DNA of 59,626 nucleotides from a bacterium (GTDB taxonomy: Bacteria > Cyanobacteriota > Vampirovibrionia > Gastranaerophilales > Gastranaerophilaceae). The position numbers were made by a program, and so were the translations under genes. The notes under the pieces were generated by a model. It saw nothing but the letters and a program-made list of their open reading frames with translations, was not told the DNA's origin and ran no database searches. The stretch covers positions 1 to 59,626 of the forward strand of contig JAFQLC010000014.1 of the NCBI GenBank assembly GCA_017396695.1, written 5' to 3'. Shown piece by piece: positions 53,736 to 59,626 of the stretch (position 1 is its first letter; every line of letters starts with the position of its first letter).

Positions 53736-55232
53736 TTACGCTTTTAATTTTTTTAGTTCTTCAATTTTATCAACCATTGTTTTTGTGTAATGGTCGCATT
53801 TTTCTTGAGTTGTTGCTTCAAAACCCATAGTGAAAACGGGTTCAGTGTTACTTTGGCGAATAATTGCCATACCATCATTGAAGATTATTCTCATTCCATC
53901 AATTGTGATGATGTCTTTAATTTCTTCGTTGAATAATTTTGCCATATCAAGTTTTGCAAATTCTTCAAGAACTGGTTTTTTAAGCTCATTTGGGCAATGT
54001 AAGCGAACCTCTCCACCACCTGCCATTCTGTCAAATGGTTTGAGTACATCAAGCAAATTGAAGTCCTTGTTTGTTGTTTTATTTTTTGCAATGATTTCAA
54101 TTAGTCTGCAACCAGCGTAGATTGCATCATCATAGCCAAAATATCTATCTTTAAAGAAAGTGTGCCCGCTCATCTCGCCAGCGAGTAGTGCGCCAGTTTC
54201 TTTCATTTTAGATTTTATGTAGCCGTGTCCTGTTTTGTACATAACAGCATTTCCGCCCTGTGCATTTATTTCGTCATATAAAACTTGTGAGCATTTAACT
54301 TCGCTAACAACCGTTGGAACTTCGCCTCGAGGAGCGAGTTCTTTGATTAAATCCATAGCGTAGATGAATAATAATTTATCACCAGTAATTGCACTTCCGT
54401 CTGATGTTACTGCGCCAATTCTATCTGAATCGCCATCGAATGCAATTCCTATATCTGCTTTGTTTTCAACAACAGTTTTTTGCAAAGTTTCTAGAGTTGA
54501 AAGTGTACTTGGGTTTGGGTGGTGATTTGGGAAATTGCCATCAGGTTCTGAGAAAAGTTCAATTACCTCCGCACCAAGTGCTCTATATAACTCAGGCGCT
54601 ACAATTCCGCCTGTTGCGTTTGCGCTATCAACTACAACTTTAATTCCTGAACCGATTTTGCCAAAAGTTGAAGCTAGTTTATCAACATAGTGCGGAATTA
54701 AAGATTTTTCAACTAAATGACCAACAGGTGGAGTGTAGCTAATCATTTTGTCTTTTTCTGCGTATGCTTTTTCGCATTTTGCTTTTACTTCCTTGATTTG
54801 CGCTTCATTTAGGCTTGCTTTGTTAAATGTCATTTTTAAGCCGTTGTATTCTTTTGGGTTATGTGATGCGGTTACGATTAGTGCACCGTAGATTTTTCCG
54901 CCACCAATGAATTCTTTGTCTAAAATTGCAAATTCACTGTAATAACCAAGTGGAGTTGGCGCAAGTCCAATATCTAAAACATTTGCGCCAGTTGAGCGCA
55001 CGCCTGAAATTAGTGATTTTTTGAGATCAGGCGAGTGAAGCCTTGCATCCATGCAAACCGAAAAATATAAGTCCGAAGCTGTTTTTGGGCTTCCTTGTAT
55101 TCTTAAATTTTCAAGCACCCAATTAACATAGCCAATTCCTGTGTAGTAAAAAAGTTCTGCGTTTACTTCTTCAGGGTATAGACCTCGGATATCATTTTTG
55201 CCGTAAGCTTTTGTTGTAAAAGTTGTTTGCAT
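53736..55232 (-). CDS. Phosphomannomutase/phosphoglucomutase
   Basis: 498 residues of the alpha-D-phosphohexomutase superfamily. Phosphoserine loop 'LIVTASHNPKEYNGLK', metal loop 'IAFDGDSDRIGAV', sugar loop 'LLAGEMSGHTFF' and phosphate-binding 'IRQSNTEPVFT' are intact and in the right order for the four domains. Interconverts hexose 6- and 1-phosphates (mannose, and probably glucose, AlgC-like), feeding GDP-mannose and so GDP-fucose made by the fcl gene in this window. GAGG precedes the ATG. Monocistronic. Confidence 0.93.
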   Translation of the reverse strand: MQTTFTTKAYGKNDIRGLYPEEVNAELFYYTGIGYVNWVLENLRIQGSPKTASDLYFSVCMDARLHSPDLKKSLISGVRSTGANVLDIGLAPTPLGYYSEFAILDKEFIGGGKIYGALIVTASHNPKEYNGLKMTFNKASLNEAQIKEVKAKCEKAYAEKDKMISYTPPVGHLVEKSLIPHYVDKLASTFGKIGSGIKVVVDSANATGGIVAPELYRALGAEVIELFSEPDGNFPNHHPNPSTLSTLETLQKTVVENKADIGIAFDGDSDRIGAVTSDGSAITGDKLLFIYAMDLIKELAPRGEVPTVVSEVKCSQVLYDEINAQGGNAVMYKTGHGYIKSKMKETGALLAGEMSGHTFFKDRYFGYDDAIYAGCRLIEIIAKNKTTNKDFNLLDVLKPFDRMAGGGEVRLHCPNELKKPVLEEFAKLDMAKLFNEEIKDIITIDGMRIIFNDGMAIIRQSNTEPVFTMGFEATTQEKCDHYTKTMVDKIEELKKLKA

Positions 55233-55286
55233 AAAAACCTCAATAAAATTACTTTAATTATTGTATTACAAAATTGAAAAATAATG

Positions 55287-55292
55287 TATAAT
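55287..55292 (+). promoter_or_regulatory. -10 of the REC-STAS gene, near-leaderless
   Basis: TATAAT (55287-55292), seven bases, then ATG at 55300, predicting a 1-nt leader; ATTACA lies 16 bases upstream. No Shine-Dalgarno. Confidence 0.5.
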
Positions 55293-55299
55293 GTAAAGT

Positions 55300-56205
55300 A
55301 TGGAAGAATTTAAAATTACACGAGAACAACTCGCAAACATTATTAAAATGGCAGAGCTTGAGGTTGACCCTGACGAATGCACGTCAGACGACATTACAAA
55401 TGCCATAATTGCAATTGAAAAAAAGCTTAATTTTTACAATTTCCCTTTAAGCTTCTTTACAGCAGAAGTCTTAAATGTATTAATTGTTGATGATATGGAG
55501 CTTTCGATTTATCAACTTACTGCAATGCTCAAAAAAATTGGCATGAATGTTTATGTTGCAAGAAATAAAGAGGAAGCGATTTCTGAACTTAAAAAGAAAA
55601 GTTTTGATTATGTAATTATTGACTTATTCTTACCTGATTCTGATGACGGCCTTGCTGTTTTAGAATGCGCTAATGAATTAAAAAGTGCACGAGAAAAAGA
55701 ATATAAAGTTGTTGTTATATCTGGAACAGATGAAAAAGATTTAGTTCAAAAATGCTATAAAATGGGCGTTGATGAGTTTGTTTCGAAACAACCAGATTGG
55801 CACGAAAAGATTTTGAAATTTATTTCATACGACACAAATAAATTTGCTCACGAAGAGTTTCATAAGCACTATATCAACGAAAACATTGCGTTGTTTTCAA
55901 TTTATAAAATTAACAACCAAAAATATGTTGATAAAATATTGCAAGAAGTTACATCTGATGTTCTTACAGGCAAAAAGCACATTATCTTTAATATGGAAGG
56001 TATTAAAATCTTCTCAGATAACTTCGCTTATATATTTGCCGAAATTTATAAAATCACTTCTCAAAAAGAAGGTATGTTCATTTTGGTAAATCCTTCAGAA
56101 GATGTTATTAAGGCTCTTGAATTTGTTTATTTATCTAGCGCCATAAATATTTTCCAAACTGCAGATGAAGCAGTGGAATTTATTGAAATTCATAATATTT
56201 TCTAA
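55300..56205 (+). CDS. Response regulator receiver fused to STAS-like domain
   Basis: 301 residues: N-terminal helical 55 residues, REC domain about 57-180 with Asp64/Asp65, phospho-acceptor Asp108 ('VIIDLFLPDSDDG'), Ser141/Thr143 ('VVISGTDEK') and Lys163 ('FVSKQPDWHE'); then about 195-301 a STAS-like fold ('HIIFNMEGIKIFSDNFAYIF', 'ILVNPSEDVIKALEF', 'INIFQTADEAVEFI'). STAS anti-sigma-antagonists are normally switched by Ser phosphorylation; the Ser position is replaced by Phe-Ser-Asp. It could be a phospho-controlled partner-switch output. The orphan histidine kinase in this window is a candidate partner by proximity only. Confidence 0.75.
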   Translation: MEEFKITREQLANIIKMAELEVDPDECTSDDITNAIIAIEKKLNFYNFPLSFFTAEVLNVLIVDDMELSIYQLTAMLKKIGMNVYVARNKEEAISELKKKSFDYVIIDLFLPDSDDGLAVLECANELKSAREKEYKVVVISGTDEKDLVQKCYKMGVDEFVSKQPDWHEKILKFISYDTNKFAHEEFHKHYINENIALFSIYKINNQKYVDKILQEVTSDVLTGKKHIIFNMEGIKIFSDNFAYIFAEIYKITSQKEGMFILVNPSEDVIKALEFVYLSSAINIFQTADEAVEFIEIHNIF

Positions 56206-56245
56206 TTTTAAACTTATTGGGAATGAAAAAATAATTCGGTGTCTG

Positions 56246-56251
56246 TATTAT
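56246..56251 (+). promoter_or_regulatory. Possible -10 of small gene at 56259
   Basis: TATTAT (56246-56251), seven bases, then ATGATG at 56259. No -35 recognised. Confidence 0.25.
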
Positions 56252-56258
56252 TAGTACT

Positions 56259-56462
56259 ATGATGTACGATGATTTAGATATTAATTTTGATAATTATTCT
56301 CGTGCCCTTGCTTGCCTTGAAAGGTATATTTCTGAGCTTGCCCTGCATTTTGAGCTTTCTGAAGAGGAGCTTGAAATTCTTGTTTTTGATTTATTTGCAA
56401 AAATTAAAACCCCATACTCTTTTAAAAAAATGTTGAATATGCTAAAATTGCTCGCAAGGTAG
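56259..56462 (+). CDS. Small acidic helical protein, unknown
   Basis: 67 residues from the first of two adjacent ATG codons (56259 or 56262). It is acidic at the N-terminus ('YDDLDINFDN'), helical ('LACLERYISELALHFELS') and ends basic ('KKMLNMLKLLAR'). No family recognised. The stop lies five bases before the MBL hydrolase gene, so it may be cotranscribed with it. Confidence 0.4.
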   Translation: MMYDDLDINFDNYSRALACLERYISELALHFELSEEELEILVFDLFAKIKTPYSFKKMLNMLKLLAR

Positions 56463-56467
56463 GAATC

Positions 56468-57130
56468 ATGTTAAAAGTTATAAATTATACGGCTGGAATT
56501 TTAGGGGCAAACAATTATCTTTTATATGACGATGTTTCGGGCGAATGCGCTCTTATTGATTGCTCCGAGATTGTCTCTATAGATGATGTTTATAGTCAAT
56601 CTGCAGAATGTATTGCGCTTTCAAAACCCTTAAATTTGAAATATATTTTGCTCACTCACGGGCATTTTGACCATGTGGGCGGGTGCTTTGATATGAAAAT
56701 TAAATATCCTGATGTTAAAATTCTTGCGCATAAGAAAGATTTTGAACTCATTAAAGCACTTAAGATGCAAACTATGTTTTTCGGTTGTCCTTCGGTTAAA
56801 AATTTTGAAGTTGATGAATATTTTGACTCAGAAATTGAAATTACACTTGGCGATAATAAAATTTCAGTTATTGAAACCCCTGGGCACACATTAGGCTCTG
56901 TTTCGTATCTTGCTGATGATATGCTTTTTACAGGTGACACTTTGTTCTATGAAGAAATTGGAAGATGCGACTTGCCACATAGTGATTTCAAACAAATAAG
57001 AACAAGTATTGTTGAAAAGCTTTTTAAATTAAGCCCCAATATCAAAGTTTTTGCAGGGCATGGAATGCCATCTGACATAGCTCATGAAGTTAAATATAAC
57101 CATTATTTTGGTGAATTTGCGCAATTTTAG
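56468..57130 (+). CDS. MBL-fold hydrolase (glyoxalase II-like)
   Basis: 220 residues. Metallo-beta-lactamase fold: 'LLTHGHFDHVGGC' (His64, His66, Asp68, His69), 'IETPGHTLGSVSYL' with the third His, 'LFTGDTLFYEEIGRCDL' with the bridging Asp, and a final 'FAGHGMPSD'. The short C-terminal part and motif order match YcbL/GloB-like thioester hydrolases; hydroxyacylglutathione-type activity is likely, although glutathione itself may be absent in such organisms. GTAGGA precedes the ATG. Convergent with the secreted HExxH protein (three bases apart). Confidence 0.88.
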   Translation: MLKVINYTAGILGANNYLLYDDVSGECALIDCSEIVSIDDVYSQSAECIALSKPLNLKYILLTHGHFDHVGGCFDMKIKYPDVKILAHKKDFELIKALKMQTMFFGCPSVKNFEVDEYFDSEIEITLGDNKISVIETPGHTLGSVSYLADDMLFTGDTLFYEEIGRCDLPHSDFKQIRTSIVEKLFKLSPNIKVFAGHGMPSDIAHEVKYNHYFGEFAQF

Positions 57131-57133
57131 GTA

Positions 57134-57856
57134 TTATTTATCGTCTTCAAACCCTGGGCTTCTTGATGGAAGTGACTGGTAGCCAATGTTTGATATTACG
57201 CTTTTTCTTATATATTCGTTTGTGTAATTTCCTTTAACAAATAATTTGTTGATGATGTTTTCTCGTTCAACTAAAGGGTGCTCAATGCGTGCAATTTCTG
57301 GGTTTTCTTCAAGTAATTGTTGCCAAACAACTGCTTCAAGTGTCCAAGCGTATGTTTCTTCGTTCAGTGAATTAAGTTCATCTTGGTGAATTGCTTCATG
57401 GGCTAGTAGCGCTGCGAGAGCTTCTTTTGGGGCATCTTGATGTTTTACATTGATATAGATGTACAGTCTTCCTTTTTGTTTCCAGCCAAGTGCATCAAAA
57501 TTTGTGTATTTTATGTCAAAGTTTGATAGGTTAGCAAACTCAATCATAATTGGTTTTTCTGAGAGGTTATTTCCAAGAATTGCATCTTGAGAAAATTCTC
57601 CTGCAGTTCCTGAAAGCATCTCTAGCGCTTCCATTATAATTGTATCTTTTGTTACTTTTTTATATTTTGAGTGAGAATCTGTTGGGTCTTGTTCTTCGTC
57701 TGGTTTCCATTTTGGTTTTTGCTTTGCTTCAATCGGGGTTGTATATTCGGTATCTGAATAATATTCTGGCCCAGTTTGCACTTCTTTTTTCTTGAAGAAT
57801 GCCTGAGCTGGACTTATGAACATCATTAAGATAAATATTGCTAATATTTTTTTCAT
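57134..57856 (-). CDS. Secreted HExxH protein, putative metallopeptidase
   Basis: 240 residues from the ATG at 57856; AAGGTG lies six bases before it, and the in-frame GTG at 57865 overlaps that site. Signal peptide 'MKKILAIFILMMFISPAQA'. A linker rich in Pro/Lys/Glu (about 22-65) is followed by a globular part with the zincin motif in 'LLAHEAIHQDELNS' (His153, Glu154, His157) and 'NEE' about ten residues later as a possible third ligand (Glu166/167). No family recognised. Likely periplasmic or outer-surface peptidase. Confidence 0.65.
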   Translation of the reverse strand: MKKILAIFILMMFISPAQAFFKKKEVQTGPEYYSDTEYTTPIEAKQKPKWKPDEEQDPTDSHSKYKKVTKDTIIMEALEMLSGTAGEFSQDAILGNNLSEKPIMIEFANLSNFDIKYTNFDALGWKQKGRLYIYINVKHQDAPKEALAALLAHEAIHQDELNSLNEETYAWTLEAVVWQQLLEENPEIARIEHPLVERENIINKLFVKGNYTNEYIRKSVISNIGYQSLPSRSPGFEDDK

Positions 57857-57921
57857 ATTATTCACCTTAATTCCTTTTCAAAATCATTATTGCACATTTT
57901 TTATATAATGAAAAATTTTTT

Positions 57922-57930
57922 TGATACAAT
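57922..57930 (+). promoter_or_regulatory. rimM extended -10, near-leaderless
   Basis: TGA-TACAAT (57922-57930), seven bases, then ATG at 57938; expected leader 1 nt, no Shine-Dalgarno. Confidence 0.45.
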
Positions 57931-57937
57931 TTATATT

Positions 57938-58456
57938 ATGGAAAAATTTGTTTCAATTGGCAAAATTTTAAATTTTCATGGAATCAAAGGTGAAGCTAAA
58001 GTTGGTTTTCAAAGAGGCTCTGAAGACCAGATTTTGGGGCTCAAAAGAGTATTTGTTCGTGTTTTTGATGAGCCGAAAAAGTTTAAAGTAAAATCTTCTC
58101 GTATCCATAAAAATTTTGCAATTATGAAATTTGAAGGGATAAATTCTATTGATGAGCTTTTGGAATATAAAGGCGAAAAAATTTATATTCAAAAAGAAGA
58201 AGCTCTTGAAGCTTTAAACGATGATGAATTTATGACAAGTGATTTAATTGGTTTGAATGTTTTTGATAATAATGAAGACTACATTGGCAAGGTTGTTGAC
58301 ATTGGAACAAATAACGCCAATGATATTTTATGTATCAAGCCTGAAAATCCTGATTATGAGCAGTTTTTAATTCCATTTGTTCAAGAGCTTGTGCCTCTTG
58401 TTGATATTGAGCGTAAAATGATTATAATTAAACCGATTGAGGGGCTTTTGGAATGA
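57938..58456 (+). CDS. rimM: Ribosome maturation factor RimM
   Basis: 172 residues from the ATG at 57938; upstream in-frame codons lie within the promoter. N-terminal RimM beta-barrel ('VSIGKILNFHGIKGEAKVGF') and C-terminal PRC-barrel ('DLIGLNVFDNNEDYIGKVVD', 'FLIPFVQELVPLVDIERKM'). Binds S19 and assists 30S head assembly. Its TGA overlaps the trmD start (ATGA), the common rimM-trmD arrangement. Confidence 0.95.
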   Translation: MEKFVSIGKILNFHGIKGEAKVGFQRGSEDQILGLKRVFVRVFDEPKKFKVKSSRIHKNFAIMKFEGINSIDELLEYKGEKIYIQKEEALEALNDDEFMTSDLIGLNVFDNNEDYIGKVVDIGTNNANDILCIKPENPDYEQFLIPFVQELVPLVDIERKMIIIKPIEGLLE

Positions 58457-59136
58457 AATTTGATGTTGTGACATTGTTCCCAGATATAATTATAAGCTAT
58501 TGTTCTGAATCAATTGTTAAACGAGGAATTGAAAAAGGCGTGATTGAAGTTTCAACTGTTAATCCTCGTGATTTTACGCACGATAAGCATAAAAAAGTTG
58601 ATGACACACCATATGGTGGTTCACAAGGTATGGTGTTGATGTGTCAGCCTATGTTTGATGCTGTTGAAAGTATTCCTCGGGTTAAAAATTCTGAGCTCAT
58701 TATGCTAACTCCACAGGGCGAACCTTTTTCACACAAAATTTCAAAAGAACTTGCAAATTATGAGCAATTAATTTTAATTTGTGGGCATTACGAAGGGTTT
58801 GACGAAAGGATTAGACTTGGTTTAAAACCTCGTGAAATATCAATCGGTGATTATGTTTTAACAGGAGGCGAGCTTCCAGCTCTCGTTTTAATTGATAGTA
58901 TTTCAAGGAATATTTCAGGTTTTTTAGGAAAAGATGAGTCTGCGCTCGATGATAGTTTTTCAAGTGGGCTTTTAGAACATTCGCAATACACAAAACCACG
59001 AGAATTTCGTGGAATGAAGGTTCCTGAAGTTTTGCTCAGTGGAAATCATGCTGAAATTGAAAAATTCAGAGCGAATGAAAGACTTGAGCGCACTAAAGCT
59101 AGAAGGCCAGATTTAATTCCTGGTAGTTATTCCTAA
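58453..59136 (+). CDS. trmD: tRNA (guanine-37-N1)-methyltransferase TrmD
   Basis: 227 residues. SPOUT methyltransferase: 'FDVVTLFPDIIISY' opening, 'DDTPYGGSQGMVLMCQPM', the trefoil-knot SAM site 'LICGHYEGFDERI' and 'EISIGDYVLTGGELPALVLI', then 'EHSQYTKPREFRGMKVPEVL' and 'LSGNHAEIEKFR' in the C-terminal domain. Makes m1G37 in tRNAs, preventing +1 frameshifts. Overlaps the rimM stop by four bases. Its last 24 bases overlap the convergent pilin-like gene. Confidence 0.97.
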   Translation: MKFDVVTLFPDIIISYCSESIVKRGIEKGVIEVSTVNPRDFTHDKHKKVDDTPYGGSQGMVLMCQPMFDAVESIPRVKNSELIMLTPQGEPFSHKISKELANYEQLILICGHYEGFDERIRLGLKPREISIGDYVLTGGELPALVLIDSISRNISGFLGKDESALDDSFSSGLLEHSQYTKPREFRGMKVPEVLLSGNHAEIEKFRANERLERTKARRPDLIPGSYS

Positions 59137-59626
59137 ATACTTTCTCGCACGATCATTTTCTGCATCAGAGTTTGGAGGTATTCTTAGGTGTTCGTCGCCA
59201 TTGTAGTATATAAATATAACATCATAGAATCTCGCTGCATTTTGGTATCCAACAAGTCCGCTTTGAACAGTTGATTTAGTTGGTCCTTCTGAGCCATTTA
59301 AATCAATTCTCAAGGATACATTTTTCCCGATTTTGTTATTAGCATTTGTTTCGCTTGTTACTTGATAAATTGTGCCATCAGCAGTTTGTACTCTTGTCCA
59401 ATCTGCGGTATGATCCACAATTTTCAGTGTGTCGTATCCAAATTGTTCGCCGTCAGCAAGCCATTGAAAGAAGCGCATATTCATTTGTTGTGCGTTGAGT
59501 GGCACATATGTAAGTTTTAAGTCAACTGCATTTTGAATAGTTGAGAGGGTTTTCTTTGCAAGTGATGCAAATTTCTTTTCAGCTGATTGTTGCATTGTGG
59601 CAGGAATTGTAACTGCTGCAATAACA
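59113..59626 (-). CDS. Type IV pilin-like protein, 5' end outside window
   Basis: The frame is open to the window edge, so the apparent ATG at 59595 is internal. The ten codons before it read VIAAVTIPAT, then MQQSAEKKFASLAKKT: this is the C-terminal half of a prepilin hydrophobic helix ('G(V)IAAxTIP') followed by a long amphipathic alpha helix. The cleavage motif (GFTLxE) lies beyond the window. The remaining about 130 residues are a globular beta-rich pilin or pseudopilin domain ('TIYQVTSETNANNKIGK', 'VIFIYYNGDEHLRIPP'). Role in a type IV pilus or type II-like secretion system is likely. Confidence 0.75.
   Translation of the reverse strand, partial: VIAAVTIPATMQQSAEKKFASLAKKTLSTIQNAVDLKLTYVPLNAQQMNMRFFQWLADGEQFGYDTLKIVDHTADWTRVQTADGTIYQVTSETNANNKIGKNVSLRIDLNGSEGPTKSTVQSGLVGYQNAARFYDVIFIYYNGDEHLRIPPNSDAENDRARKYLGITTRN

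Noticed and set aside
59113..59595. Complete 160-residue protein starting at ATG 59595
   Set aside because: The frame continues to the window end and the upstream codons encode a pilin-type hydrophobic helix, so the ATG is internal.

Overview
This AT-rich window is a gene-dense bacterial chromosome segment: about 50 genes and no gene-free stretch over about 140 bases. The gene set (MurA, UvrB, ArgS, RsmG, RNase Y with YmdB, LeuD/LeuB, PurH, SurE, FtsH, RuvX, RimM/TrmD, FtsX) is ordinary core metabolism on the standard code. The mixture of Firmicutes-like gene neighbours (rny-ymdB, ruvX-DUF1292) with pilin-like proteins, many TPR proteins and an N-terminal 'SFKG' tag recalls gut Melainabacteria (Candidatus Gastranaerophilales, non-photosynthetic relatives of Cyanobacteria). 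That assignment is inference from pattern memory; no rRNA is present. I saw no tRNA, rRNA, CRISPR array, insertion sequence or phage gene.

Layout. 1-5.6 kb: the end of ftsX, an HDOD gene, then a translationally coupled leftward operon murA / small RWYD-repeat protein / secreted TPR protein / small secreted protein / YkgJ-type Cys-cluster protein. 5.7-13.5 kb: uvrB, two small membrane proteins, argS, rpiB, rsmG, a TPR protein and a degenerate STAND-like NTPase. 13.6-22.7 kb: a rightward block of two large unknown membrane proteins that appear to share a module, followed by two unusual GH13-type alpha-glucan enzymes; this is my best candidate for an undescribed system. 22.7-26.9 kb: leftward RNase Y, YmdB and PHP phosphoesterase (RNA turnover), plus a glycosyltransferase-like protein. 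27-34.4 kb: a small winged-helix protein, leuDB, a membrane-anchored thioredoxin, and the surE-purH-MFS-SEC-C run. 34.4-39.4 kb: a small zinc-ribbon protein, a YhcC-type radical SAM protein, a TPR protein, and sugar-nucleotide genes. 39.4-45 kb: HI0933-type flavoprotein, folK, and ftsH coupled to two corrinoid iron-sulfur protein subunits. 45-48.4 kb: a leftward operon ending in ruvX and DUF1292. 48.4-59.6 kb: a U32-HAD fusion, a histidine kinase followed by a lone FliI/YscN-type ATPase, a phosphohexomutase, a REC-STAS protein, an MBL hydrolase, a secreted HExxH protein, rimM-trmD, and a pilin-like gene cut by the window end.

Expression signals. Several genes that begin transcription units (murA, uvrB, argS, the STAND-like gene, the NagA-like gene, the TPR gene at 37154, the REC-STAS gene, rimM) have a good -10 hexamer only 6-8 nt before the start codon and no Shine-Dalgarno sequence, which predicts leaderless or near-leaderless mRNAs. 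Genes inside operons, and others such as ftsH and fcl, have clear Shine-Dalgarno sites. Two divergent gene pairs appear to share or overlap their -35 elements. Perfect hairpins separate several convergent genes as bidirectional terminators.
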